12,274 bases of DNA from an uncultured Solobacterium sp. (GTDB lineage Bacteria > Bacillota_I > Bacilli_A > Erysipelotrichales > Erysipelotrichaceae): contig CAKMPP010000001.1 of NCBI GenBank assembly GCA_927911475.1, positions 1-12,274 on the forward strand, read 5' to 3'. Positions 1 to 8,081 of the stretch are shown here, one piece after another. The notes beneath the pieces are model-generated. The model worked only from the letters and a program-made list of their open reading frames with translations, was not told where the DNA came from and made no database searches. The position numbers and the translations under genes were made by a program. Positions within the stretch are counted from its first letter, which is position 1. Every line of letters starts with the position of its first letter.

Positions 1-21
1 TTAAAGAAATATATAATTTTT

Positions 22-53
22 ATGATTATTCATTCATTAAATGCTATAATCAT
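22..53 (+). promoter_or_regulatory. Promoter and candidate operator of the DeoR-family gene
   Basis: An extended -10 element, TGCTATAAT, lies at 42-50, about 25 bases before the start codon; the -35 region is weak. An inverted repeat, ATGATTAT (22-29) and ATAATCAT (46-53), encloses most of the promoter, and a smaller CATT/AATG pair (31-34, 40-43) is nested inside it. Repressors of this family often bind such repeats in their own promoter, so this may be an autoregulatory operator. The repeat is seen directly; its function is inferred. Confidence 0.5.
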
Positions 54-74
54 TTCAAAGATGGAGAACATAAT

Positions 75-878
75 ATGAAAGTAGATTATAAAATTGTTCA
101 GCAGCGTCGTGACGATATTATGATGATCATTCAAAAATTAGGTAACGTTACAGTCAAGCAGTTAATGAATGACTTCAACGTTTCTGAAATTACAATACGT
201 CGTGACTTACAATACTGGGAAGACCGTGGTGCCATTATTCGCTATCATGGAGGCGCAAAGATTGTACAACACATGGTAAATCACGATAACAGTGACTTTA
301 CCAATGAACGCTACAAACATGCCATCGCCAAAATGGCAGCAAGTTATATTGAAGATGGCGATACCGTATTCATTAATACAAGTTCTACCGCCCTACTTAT
401 CCCACAGTATATTATGAATAAGCGCTGTACGATTATAACGAATAACGCAAAAATGGTATTGGTAAAGCATAGTCCGCTAATTAGTATCGTATTAACTGGC
501 GGAGAATTACGCTATCCAAAGGAAGCGATGGTCGGTGACTTTGCATTAAACAACTTACATAAGATTCGTGCTAATAAGTGTTTCTTAGGTTGCAGTGGCA
601 TGAGTAGTACTAGTGGTATTACAACTGCAATCTTCTCTGAAACTGCAATTAATGAAACTATGGTCAGAAATACCCTTGGAAGTATCTTTATCGTATGTGA
701 CTATACAAAGATTGGGCAGACACATAACTATATATCCGCAAGTGTGAATAAACTGAATTACTTGATTACTGATATTAACGCTTCTGACGAAGAACTATCC
801 AAGATTCAAGATGCTAACCCTAAGATTATCATTCATAAAGTTGAGCCTCTTAGTTCAGCCGCAATCAATCAAGAATAA
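75..878 (+). CDS. DeoR/GlpR-family transcriptional repressor
   Basis: This is a DNA-binding repressor of 267 residues, close to the usual family length of about 250-260. Residues 8-60 form the DeoR winged helix-turn-helix, with the recognition helix around VSEITIRRDL (36-45) and the wing at RYHGGAK. Residues about 85-245 form the DeoR sensor domain, which in relatives binds a phosphorylated sugar. It can be recognised by DGDTVFINTSST, ITNNAKM, LTGGELR, CFLGCSGM and the VCDYTKIG block near 207-214. The usual GTT of the ligand loop reads SST here. The start has a GGAGA ribosome site 8 bases upstream and an extended -10 promoter. No sugar kinase or transporter lies downstream, so its targets are unknown and may lie before the window. 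Family assignment is firm; the effector cannot be told. Confidence 0.93.
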   Translation: MKVDYKIVQQRRDDIMMIIQKLGNVTVKQLMNDFNVSEITIRRDLQYWEDRGAIIRYHGGAKIVQHMVNHDNSDFTNERYKHAIAKMAASYIEDGDTVFINTSSTALLIPQYIMNKRCTIITNNAKMVLVKHSPLISIVLTGGELRYPKEAMVGDFALNNLHKIRANKCFLGCSGMSSTSGITTAIFSETAINETMVRNTLGSIFIVCDYTKIGQTHNYISASVNKLNYLITDINASDEELSKIQDANPKIIIHKVEPLSSAAINQE

Positions 879-880
879 AT

Positions 881-913
881 AAAAAATATTTGAGTAAAAT
901 CAAATATTTTTTT
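881..913 (+). terminator. Rho-independent terminator after the DeoR gene
   Basis: A 13-bp A/T-rich perfect stem (881-893 with 900-912) closes a 6-base loop and runs into T's. It starts three bases after the repressor's stop codon. The matching A run on the left arm means it could also stop transcription from the other side. Confidence 0.8.
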
Positions 914-935
914 ATTCTGGCGTATTTTATGTACA

Positions 936-975
936 CCCTTGCCTATATAGTACTTATAGATAAGCAAGGGGGGGG
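936..975 (+). promoter_or_regulatory. Imperfect hairpin and G8 tract upstream of the HIRAN gene
   Basis: CCCTTGC (936-942) pairs with GCAAGGG (964-970), and the adjacent CTATA (943-947) pairs with TATAG (955-959), leaving a small bulge. The right arm runs into eight consecutive G's (968-975), which end 8 bases before the ATG and sit where a ribosome binding site should be. A TATAGT at 946-951 could be a -10 box, but no good -35 was seen. The hairpin could therefore mask the ribosome site or be an operator; the function is inferred. Confidence 0.4.
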
Positions 976-983
976 ATTCACAC

Positions 984-1265
984 ATGAAAGAAGCTTATAT
1001 TACAGTTACAGGAACACACTTCCGCTACGGTACAGAAATGGTTGAGAAAGGAGATATTCTTTATCTCAAGAAAGATACAAATAACGAATACGATAACGAA
1101 TCCATCCAGGTAAATCACATCCCTTTTGGTAAAATCGGTTATGTCGCTAATAGCGTTCGAACTGTGATTGGAGAATGCATGAGTGCTGGTAGACTCTATG
1201 ACAAAATTGGACAAACTGCGGAAGCAGTCGTAACCTTCAAATCACAGGACTTTTATTATTTGTAA
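984..1265 (+). CDS. Small HIRAN-domain protein
   Basis: This 93-residue protein is essentially a single HIRAN domain. The signs are the opening strand YITVTGTHFR (5-14), a KGDILYLKKD stretch, the N-x-Y-D-x-x-(S/A)-I-x-V signature seen as NEYDNESIQV (34-43), and the closing IGYVAN (51-56). HIRAN domains occur alone in bacteria or fused to helicases such as HLTF and Rad5, where they bind the 3' end of single-stranded DNA. Whether the stand-alone bacterial forms do the same is not settled. The gene stands alone between two terminators. Its ribosome site is the G-rich tract upstream, which is unusual. An opposite-strand reading frame over the same bases has no family resemblance and was discarded. 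Confidence 0.85.
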   Translation: MKEAYITVTGTHFRYGTEMVEKGDILYLKKDTNNEYDNESIQVNHIPFGKIGYVANSVRTVIGECMSAGRLYDKIGQTAEAVVTFKSQDFYYL

Positions 1266-1325
1266 AGTTGTTTTAGATCCTTCTTTTTTCTGAAGTCCAA
1301 GTTTACCAGCAGAATGCATGTAATG

Positions 1326-1349
1326 AAAAATAGCCGTAAGGCTATTTTT
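1326..1349. terminator. Bidirectional terminator between HIRAN gene and brnQ
   Basis: AAAAATAGCC (1326-1335) and GGCTATTTTT (1340-1349) form a 10-bp stem around a GTAA loop, with A's on one side and T's on the other. It can end both the + strand HIRAN transcript and the - strand brnQ operon. The brnQ stop codon lies inside the right arm. Confidence 0.85.
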
Positions 1350-2680
1350 TTATTGTCTTCGATAGTATAAAACCAATGATGAATCCAATCACAGAGAAGA
1401 TTACCCACGAAAAGCCAATCTCATACATTGGTAACTTGTGATATAGATTAACTAGAGCATCCGTAAATGCACTATGCACGAATGTGTAGGATGGTTTAGA
1501 GAACGTATCCATAAACGCCGCAATCATTGTTGCGATGATTGTAGATTGATAGATAATCTTATTTTCCCCTACAAAGCTTCCAACCAACAACAATAATACA
1601 AATACGATTGTAATTGGATATAGGAATAGTAATGCAGGTAATGAATATTTAAGAATACGATCTAATCCAAAGTTTGATAAAAGGAATGAAACAAGTGTAA
1701 ATCCAATTGCATAAATGCGATAGGATACAGTCTTTGGAAATACTTCAACAAATGTTTCAGCACATGATGTAACAAGTCCAATCGCAGTCTTTAAACATGC
1801 AAAGATCATGATTCCTGCAAGTAATACATTACCAATAGCGCCATAATAATGTTTTGCAAGGATTGCTAGGGCAACACCACCATTTTCACTAGCACCTTGT
1901 AATAGTACAGATTGTGCACCTAAGATTGTTAATCCAAAATAGATTACTGCCATTAACGCAACTGCTACCATACCACTTTTGAGTGTAATCTTTGCGATTT
2001 CTTTTGCGTCCTTAATTTTAAACTCTTTAATTGCGTTAATTAGGACAATCGCAAAGGCAAGCGATGCTAAGGCATCCATCGTATTATAGCCTTCTAGAAG
2101 ACCTGTAAAGAATGGTTGTGATACATAACTATCTACTGGCTGTACATCCGTAAAGGAACCAATTGGTTTGATAACTGCCATCACTAATAAGCAAAACAAC
2201 AAAACCAAGAAGATAGAATTAATATATTTTCCAATCCAAGTCATAATCTTTGATGGACGCAAAGAAAATAATAATACTAGCGCAAAGAAGATTAATGTAT
2301 AGATGAATAATCCAAGTTGTGTTTGATCAGCAGAAATAAATGGTGTAATACCAGTGGTAAAACTTACTGTCGCTGTTCTTGGAATTGCAAATAATGGACC
2401 AATACTCAAATATAAGATAACTGTAAAGAAGTAACTAAAACCATGTAGCCACCTTCTTTGAGGCATAAAATAGCCCTTCACTTTTTGAAATACCTATTGC
2501 GGCGATTCCCAAAAGTGGTAATCCTACACCTGTCATACAGAAACCAATGATTGCTGGAATACTATTGGCACCAGATAACTGTCCCATATATACTGGGAAA
2601 ATCAAATTACCTGCCCCAAAGAACATTCCAAATAACATTGATCCAAGTAATAGATATTCTTTTATTGTTAATTTTTTCAT
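1342..2680 (-). pseudogene. brnQ: Branched-chain amino acid carrier BrnQ (LIVCS family), interrupted by a +1 frameshift
   Basis: This would be a sodium- or proton-coupled importer of leucine, isoleucine and valine in the cytoplasmic membrane, with about 12 helices. Rejoined across the break it has 445 residues, normal for BrnQ. The first 81 codons (from ATG at 2680) hold the family start, with MLFGMFFGAGNLIFP and GVGLPLLGI. The frame then meets a stop right after TGG TTT. The next frame continues with SYFFTV and the conserved GPLFAIPRTA motif and runs to 1342. The break lies at a run of four T's (plus 2437-2440); removing one T restores an alignable protein. The start is preceded by AAGGAG, which overlaps the stop codon of the ABC-F gene, so it is the last gene of that operon. 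Unless the extra base is a sequencing error, the carrier is probably inactive. Confidence 0.88.
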
Positions 2681-2688
2681 AGAACTCC

Positions 2689-4251
2689 TTAAATAATACG
2701 TGTTGTCCATTCAGTACAATCCACAACACGAGTTGCTAAACCTTCATAGAAATCTGGCTCATGACATACCATTAGCACAGTTCCTTGATAATCTAATAAT
2801 GCTTGTTTTAATGAATCCTTCGCATCCGCATCCAAGTGGTTTGTAGGTTCGTCTAATACGAGGATATTCGCATCACGATTCATTAACTTACACAGTCTGA
2901 CCTTTGCCTGCTCGCCACCAGACAGTACTTGAATACGACTTTCAATATGCTTTGTTGTTAAACCACACTTAGCAAGTGCCGCACGACACTCATATTGTGT
3001 CCATGCTGGGAATGTATCCCAAATTTCCTGCAAGCATGTTTTATCATTATCACCAAATACTTCTTGTTCAAAGTATCCGATCTCTAAGTATTGATCTTTT
3101 TCAATCTCACCAGATAATGGTGGAATAATACCAAGCAAACTCTTTAGAAGTGTTGTCTTACCAATACCATTGGCACCACTGAGAATCACCTTCTCTTTTC
3201 TTTCCACAAGAAAATCGAGAGGTTTGGAAAGTGGTGTATCATAACCAATCACAAGTTGTTTTGTCTCAAAGATGACACGACCTGGTGTACGAGCAGTACG
3301 GAATGAGAATTCTGGTTTTGGTTTTTCGATTGTCTTTTCAATCATCTCCATCTTATCCAGTTTCTTCTGTCGAGACATCGCCATATTACGTGTAGAGACA
3401 CGTGCTTTATTTCTAGCCACAAAGTCCTTTAACTCCGCAATTTCTTTTTGTTGACGATTATACGCAGCTTCTTTTTGTGCCTTACGGACTTCGTAGACTT
3501 CCATAAACTTATCATAGTCACCTACATATCTTGTAAGTGCACTATTATCCATGTGGTAGATAATATTGACGACACTATTTAGGAATGGAATATCATGTGA
3601 AATCAAAATAAATGCATTCTCGTATTCTTGTAAGTACTTCTGTAGCCATGTGATATGTTCTATATCAAGATAGTTTGTAGGTTCATCTAAGAGTAAGATA
3701 TCTGGCTTTTGGAGTAAGAGTTTCGCTAGTAAGACCTTTGTACGTTGTCCACCCGATAAATCAACAACATCTCTATCCAAGCCTAAATCATATAGACCTA
3801 ATGCACGTGATACTTCATCAATCTTCGCATCAATCATATAGAAATCATGCGCGTTGAGTACATCAGCCAATGAACCTGCCTCACTCATCATTTCATCCAT
3901 CTGTGCTTCAGTGATGGAATCATCTGCCATATCCATATAGAGTTGATTCATACGACTTTCCATTTCGAAAAGTTCATCGAATGCAGTCTGTAAGACCATA
4001 CGTATCGTACTACCTTTTGTTAAGATAGCTGTCTGATCCATGTAGCCTGTAATGACATGTTTCGCCCACTCCACTTTACCTTCTTCCGGAATGAGTTGCC
4101 CTGTCACAATTTTCATGAACGTTGATTTACCTTCACCATTTGCGCCAATCAAACCAATATGTTCACCTTTTAAAAGACGAAAAGACACGTCATCAAAGAT
4201 GATTCGATCTCCAAAACTATGTGATAAATGTTCAACGTTTAATATGCTCAT
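2689..4251 (-). CDS. ABC-F family ATP-binding protein (ribosome-associated type)
   Basis: This is a soluble tandem-ATPase protein of 520 residues with no membrane segments. ABC-F proteins generally act on the ribosome (translation factors or antibiotic-resistance proteins) rather than as transporters. The first ATPase has Walker A GANGEGKS (36-43), signature LSGGQ (165-169) and Walker B with DEPTNYLD (189-196). A charged linker covers about residues 240-320. The second ATPase has Walker A GANGIGKT (359-366), signature LSGGE (443-447) and DEPTNHLD (467-474). The switch histidine of the first half sits in ISHD (217-220), while the second reads CHEPDF instead of the common SHDRxF. The length and layout resemble the YkpA/YbiT branch. 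An AGAGGT ribosome site lies 5 bases before the ATG. It follows the PAP2-like gene by 15 bases and precedes brnQ by 8. Family is certain; there is no basis for calling it a resistance gene. Confidence 0.92.
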   Translation of the reverse strand: MSILNVEHLSHSFGDRIIFDDVSFRLLKGEHIGLIGANGEGKSTFMKIVTGQLIPEEGKVEWAKHVITGYMDQTAILTKGSTIRMVLQTAFDELFEMESRMNQLYMDMADDSITEAQMDEMMSEAGSLADVLNAHDFYMIDAKIDEVSRALGLYDLGLDRDVVDLSGGQRTKVLLAKLLLQKPDILLLDEPTNYLDIEHITWLQKYLQEYENAFILISHDIPFLNSVVNIIYHMDNSALTRYVGDYDKFMEVYEVRKAQKEAAYNRQQKEIAELKDFVARNKARVSTRNMAMSRQKKLDKMEMIEKTIEKPKPEFSFRTARTPGRVIFETKQLVIGYDTPLSKPLDFLVERKEKVILSGANGIGKTTLLKSLLGIIPPLSGEIEKDQYLEIGYFEQEVFGDNDKTCLQEIWDTFPAWTQYECRAALAKCGLTTKHIESRIQVLSGGEQAKVRLCKLMNRDANILVLDEPTNHLDADAKDSLKQALLDYQGTVLMVCHEPDFYEGLATRVVDCTEWTTRII

Positions 4252-4266
4252 GACTACCTCTTTACT

Positions 4267-4956
4267 TTAAAATGTTAAAACTTTTCCCCAATGGTATTTC
4301 ATTGCAAGTTTCATTGCAATATACCCAATGATGATTCCTGTTGGAATATCAATAAAATAATGTTGTTTACATAAAACTGTACTTGCAAAAATTAATACGC
4401 AGAATACTGCAGAGAAGATTCGATAGGACTTTGCATACTCAGGACGTTTTGCAACACCCATATAACAACAAGTACTAATCAAACAATGGTAACTTGGTGC
4501 TAGGTTTGTACCATAGCGGCCACCATCCATATTGTAAATCCACTGTAGTGCTTGATTTAGCACACCAGGATTATCATTAAGAAGGTTCTCTGCAACACGG
4601 TCCATACGTGTAGGATAGACTGTGAATACAATCGCGCCAATCAAATATGCGACAAACATTCCAATCAAGAAATCTTTGAAATGGTACTTTGTCCCATCTT
4701 TCGCAACAGCCATTGGACCATAAATCCAGAATAGATAAGACAGGATATATACCGTAATAAATGGCAGATACAGTGGAATCAAATCATCCAACCATGCAAT
4801 CTTGGTTGTATGCCATCCTATTCCTAGGGCAAGACTAATATCATTTGCCCAAAGATACATATATCTCTGTAGTATAAACATGCCGATTCCAGCGATGTAT
4901 CCATATACTGGAATATTGAAAAATCTCTTATTCAAACAGTCTTTTAACCATTTCAT
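4267..4956 (-). CDS. PAP2-superfamily membrane phosphatase-like protein
   Basis: This is a membrane protein of 229 residues with about six hydrophobic segments, probably acting on a lipid phosphate or related substrate. The PAP2 motifs are degenerate but present. A YPTR stretch stands where the first motif would be, PSYH (about 154-157) replaces the usual PSGH, and KQHYFIDIPTG (about 197-207) gives the third-motif histidine and aspartate. Such variants are typical of the inositol-phosphorylceramide-synthase-like branch of the superfamily, so the substrate is open. I chose the ATG at 4956 over the one at 4962. The AGAGG ribosome site directly abuts the upstream ATG with no spacing, but stands 6 bases before the downstream one. 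It is the first gene of the operon with the ABC-F and brnQ genes. Confidence 0.8.
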   Translation of the reverse strand: MKWLKDCLNKRFFNIPVYGYIAGIGMFILQRYMYLWANDISLALGIGWHTTKIAWLDDLIPLYLPFITVYILSYLFWIYGPMAVAKDGTKYHFKDFLIGMFVAYLIGAIVFTVYPTRMDRVAENLLNDNPGVLNQALQWIYNMDGGRYGTNLAPSYHCLISTCCYMGVAKRPEYAKSYRIFSAVFCVLIFASTVLCKQHYFIDIPTGIIIGYIAMKLAMKYHWGKVLTF

Positions 4957-4979
4957 AATCATCCTCTTTCACATCGCTT

Positions 4980-4985
4980 ATTATA
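4980..4985 (-). promoter_or_regulatory. Candidate -10 box for the PAP2-like/ABC-F/brnQ operon
   Basis: On the - strand a perfect TATAAT lies about 23 bases before the chosen start codon of the PAP2-like gene and just after the terminator of the preceding operon. No convincing -35 is seen at 16-18 bases; a TTGACT is present but only 4 bases upstream of the -10. Placement in the only gap between the two operons supports it. Confidence 0.5.
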
Positions 4986-5018
4986 TCGTAGTCAATGTAA
5001 TTCTCCTATCGTTATCAT

Positions 5019-5042
5019 CAAAAAAGGAGGTAAATACCTCCT
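5019..5042 (-). terminator. Terminator of the opp-peptidase operon
   Basis: On the - strand AGGAGGTA and TACCTCCT (plus 5025-5042) form an 8-bp stem with a 2-base loop, extended by a run of T's (plus 5019-5024). The stop codon of the peptidase gene overlaps the first arm. Confidence 0.88.
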
Positions 5043-6120
5043 ATGCTTGTGTAAGGATGTAGCGATATAATAATTCAACTGTATCAACGACATCTCGCAC
5101 ATCGACCACTTCATAGCTATGTACATAACGCATTGGAATCTGAACACCACCAGCGATAATACCACCGTTTAAAGTCTGCATAAAACTAGCATCTGTTGCA
5201 CCAGCTGCATACGCTTCAATTGCGTATGGAATCTGATTGTCCTTCGCAACCTTCTTTAAGTCACGCACAAGCTGTGGATGGGCAATCAAACCACCGATAC
5301 AAGTAGAAAGTTTATCCATTACCTTGATAGATGTTCCCTTGCCTAATACGTTAATATATTCAGATTCTGGAACACCTGGAATATCAGTCGCTAAACTCAT
5401 ATCTAAAGCAATCGCAATATCAGGCTTGATATTTGTTGCGGCTACAATAGCACCACGAGCACCCACTTCTTCTTGTGTCGTAAAAACTGCATATAAATCA
5501 GGAATGTCTTCTCTACCTTGTAGTAAGCGTACAACTTCTTCTAAAATAAACACAAGTGCACGATCATCAAGTGCCTTACCACCTAACTTATACTTACCTA
5601 GTTCGATAACTGGGTAATCAATTGAAATCGCATTACCCTCTTCAATACCAAGTTCCAATACCTCTTGGCGAGATTCACAACCAACTTCAATAAAGAATTC
5701 ATGTACGGAAGAAGGCATTGTTGTACAACGGTCTGGTCTTCCAGGATGAAGTGAATTAATAATACCATTGATATGCTTACCCTCATCTGTCTTGATGATG
5801 ACACGCTTACCGAAGAACTGTTGAGGAGCGAATCCTCCAAGTGTATCTACCCAAATAAATCCTTTACTATCGATATGACGAATAATCAAACCAATTTCAT
5901 CCATATGTGCCGCAATCAAAATCTTCTTATCACCAGTTCCCTTACGATGATAAATTAAATTACCAAGCACATCTGTAGAATGTGTGAAGTCTGAATCAGC
6001 TAAGTTTTGCTTGATGAGTTCTGCGACTTCTTCTTCAAAACCGCTAGGTCCAAATACGGATGACAATCCTTTGATACGCTCGCGGAAATTCTTTTCAATT
6101 TGTTCACGATTAAATTCCAT
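5041..6120 (-). CDS. M42 family metallo-aminopeptidase (glutamyl aminopeptidase/endoglucanase-like)
   Basis: This is a cytoplasmic, two-metal aminopeptidase that removes N-terminal residues from peptides; family members form large tetrahedral 12-mers. With the start at 6120 it has 359 residues, normal for M42. The metal and catalytic residues are all visible: His72 in AHMDEIG, Asp185 in KALDDRA, the catalytic Glu217-Glu218 in TTQEEVGARG, Asp240 in ALDMS, and His334 in YVHSYEV. GPSGFEEEVAELI near the N-terminus is also typical. An upstream in-frame ATG at 6147 would overlap the oppF end by 23 bases but has no ribosome site. The ATG at 6120 has a weak GTGAG, so the start is uncertain. As the last gene of the oppABCDF transcript it probably digests imported peptides. 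The exact side-chain preference cannot be read from the sequence. Confidence 0.92.
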   Translation of the reverse strand: MEFNREQIEKNFRERIKGLSSVFGPSGFEEEVAELIKQNLADSDFTHSTDVLGNLIYHRKGTGDKKILIAAHMDEIGLIIRHIDSKGFIWVDTLGGFAPQQFFGKRVIIKTDEGKHINGIINSLHPGRPDRCTTMPSSVHEFFIEVGCESRQEVLELGIEEGNAISIDYPVIELGKYKLGGKALDDRALVFILEEVVRLLQGREDIPDLYAVFTTQEEVGARGAIVAATNIKPDIAIALDMSLATDIPGVPESEYINVLGKGTSIKVMDKLSTCIGGLIAHPQLVRDLKKVAKDNQIPYAIEAYAAGATDASFMQTLNGGIIAGGVQIPMRYVHSYEVVDVRDVVDTVELLYRYILTQA

Positions 6121-6124
6121 AAGT

Positions 6125-7102
6125 TTACTCACTTTCATTTTCTGCATTTAGTATGCATGCATATTGATGACCATTTCCTAGGTCTTTTACTTCTGGTTGT
6201 TTGAGTGCACATTCCTCTTTCGCAAATGGACATCTAGTGTGAAATACACAGCCCTTTGGTGGGTTTGATGGAGATGGAAGATCACCATCAATGAGTGAAC
6301 TCTCATTCATTTCTACCCCAATTGTAGGAATTGCATTTAATAATGTTCGCGTATACGGGTGTGAAGGATGATTAAAAATATCTTCACTAGTACCCTCTTC
6401 AACAACATGTCCTAAATACATTACTAGAATACGATCTGCAATATGCTTTACTACACCTAGATCGTGAGAAATAAAGATATAGGAAATGTTTAATTCTTCT
6501 TGTAGTTGTTTTAATAGATTAATAATTTTTGCCTGGATAGAAACATCCAGTGCAGATACAGGTTCATCACAGATAACGATATCTGGTTTTAAGATAATTG
6601 CACGAGCAATTCCAATACGTTGTCTTTGACCACCAGAGAATTCATGTGGATAGCGATTAATCCAAGTTGGATCAAGTCCAACTAGCCTCATTGTTTCTAA
6701 TACCATCTCTTCTCGCTCACTACGAGTTTTCCAAGTCTTTTCAATATCAATTGGCTCCGCAATGATATCGCGTACTGTCATACGTGGATTTAAAGAAGAA
6801 TATGGATCTTGGAAAATAATCTTTAACTTCTTTCTCGCTTCACGAAGTGCATTTCCTTTTAAACTTGTAAAATCTTCTCCATGTAGGATAACTTTCCCTG
6901 AAGTTGGTTCTGTTAAACGGATAATTGATTTTACTGTTGTTGATTTACCACATCCACTTTCACCAACAATCGCTAATGTCTCCTTACGATGTAGTACAAA
7001 ACTTACATCATCAACTGCTTTTACACTTTCCTTTTTTTGAAATAGTGAACCTTGTTGGTAGTATTTCTTTAGATTTTGAACCTCAAGAATGATTTCACTC
7101 AT
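6125..7102 (-). CDS. oppF: Oligopeptide ABC transporter ATP-binding protein OppF
   Basis: This is one of the two ATPase subunits that power peptide import. It has 325 residues from the chosen start. Walker A is GESGCGKS (47-54), the Q-loop is IFQDPYSSLNP (96-106), the signature FSGGQRQR (155-162), Walker B VICDEP (176-181) and the switch histidine His213. The C-terminal oligopeptide extension carries four cysteines (285, 291, 298, 316) in the GCVFHTRCPFA context. In the related OppD and DppD subunits such a cluster binds iron-sulfur, so it may do so here. The start at 7102 is preferred over 7120 because AAGGAGG stands 8 bases before it. The gene overlaps the end of oppD by 8 bases, which suggests coupled translation. 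Confidence 0.95.
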   Translation of the reverse strand: MSEIILEVQNLKKYYQQGSLFQKKESVKAVDDVSFVLHRKETLAIVGESGCGKSTTVKSIIRLTEPTSGKVILHGEDFTSLKGNALREARKKLKIIFQDPYSSLNPRMTVRDIIAEPIDIEKTWKTRSEREEMVLETMRLVGLDPTWINRYPHEFSGGQRQRIGIARAIILKPDIVICDEPVSALDVSIQAKIINLLKQLQEELNISYIFISHDLGVVKHIADRILVMYLGHVVEEGTSEDIFNHPSHPYTRTLLNAIPTIGVEMNESSLIDGDLPSPSNPPKGCVFHTRCPFAKEECALKQPEVKDLGNGHQYACILNAENESE

Positions 7103-8081
7103 TGTGCCATCCTCCTTCATCTACCAACAAGCAACGGACATCATGATCACCATAGTGCTTGAGTGGAACTTTCTTTGTAAAACATTCATTCTTCGCAAAT
7201 GGACATCTAGGTGCGAATAAACATCCCTCTGGTAAGTTATCCAACATCGGTACTGAACCCGGGATATCTTGTAAAGAAGATTGTTGTTTATTAATTTGAG
7301 GAATTGCATTCTGTAAACCAATCGTGTAAGGATGTAATGGCTTCTCAAACAATTTCTTACATGGAGCACTTTCCACAAATTGACCTGCATACATAACAAC
7401 AACACGATCAACCATCTGATAGATAACACCCATATCATGAGAGATAAAGATAACTGCTGTATTTGTTTCATCACGTAGCTTCTTAATTAAGCGAAGAATC
7501 TGTGCTTGAATCGTTACGTCCAAAGCCGTTGTAGGCTCATCACAAATCAGTAGTTTTGGATGACACACAAGTGCCATCGCAATCATAATACGCTGTCTCA
7601 TACCACCAGATAATCTAGATGGAATATCATGATATACCTTTTCTGGCTGCGGAATACCTACGTCTCGAATCGCGGCGATTGCACGCTCCTTTAACTCAGT
7701 ATTTGAAACTTTTTCATGTGCTTTGATAGCTTCTTCAATTTGCTTACCAACTTTCATCAATGGATTTAATGAAGTCATTGGCTCTTGGAAAATCATTGAA
7801 ATTTCATTTCCACGAATTTTTTGAAATTCTTTAGAGCTAAGTGTGGTCATATCCTGACCCTCATAGAAGATAGTACCAGCTGCAATCTGTGCTGGTGAAT
7901 TCAGTAGATTCATAATCGCAGATGCTAGCATGGATTTACCACAACCACTTTCACCTACGATACCTACAATTTCACCCTCTTTGATAGATAAATTTACTTT
8001 ATCGATGACTGGAAGTGGACCCTTTTCTGAATAAAGTTCTACTTCTAAGTCTTTCATCTCCAATACTGTGTTCTGGCTCAT
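7095..8081 (-). CDS. oppD: Oligopeptide ABC transporter ATP-binding protein OppD
   Basis: This is the second ATPase subunit of the peptide importer, 328 residues, a normal length. It shows Walker A GESGCGKS (43-50), Q-loop IFQEPMTSLNP (97-107), signature LSGGMRQR (157-164), Walker B LLICDEP (177-183) and the switch histidine His215. The C-terminal extension has Cys287, Cys293, Cys300 and Cys317 in the GCLFAPRCPFA context. This is the four-cysteine pattern that holds an iron-sulfur cluster in studied OppD/DppD proteins. Its ATG overlaps the oppC stop as ATGA, and an AGAGGT ribosome site lies inside the oppC end, so translation is probably coupled. Confidence 0.96.
   Translation of the reverse strand: MSQNTVLEMKDLEVELYSEKGPLPVIDKVNLSIKEGEIVGIVGESGCGKSMLASAIMNLLNSPAQIAAGTIFYEGQDMTTLSSKEFQKIRGNEISMIFQEPMTSLNPLMKVGKQIEEAIKAHEKVSNTELKERAIAAIRDVGIPQPEKVYHDIPSRLSGGMRQRIMIAMALVCHPKLLICDEPTTALDVTIQAQILRLIKKLRDETNTAVIFISHDMGVIYQMVDRVVVMYAGQFVESAPCKKLFEKPLHPYTIGLQNAIPQINKQQSSLQDIPGSVPMLDNLPEGCLFAPRCPFAKNECFTKKVPLKHYGDHDVRCLLVDEGGWHNE

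Noticed and set aside
978..1214. 78-residue open frame opposite the HIRAN gene
   Set aside because: The + strand frame has a recognisable HIRAN signature; the opposite frame has none.
2434..2442. Programmed ribosomal frameshifting in brnQ
   Set aside because: There is no stimulatory structure or known slippery context, and BrnQ is not known to use recoding. A homopolymer indel is simpler.
5237..5617. 126-residue open frame on the + strand within the peptidase gene
   Set aside because: It lies opposite a fully conserved M42 gene, shows no family features and lacks a ribosome site; it is a mirror of the real coding frame.
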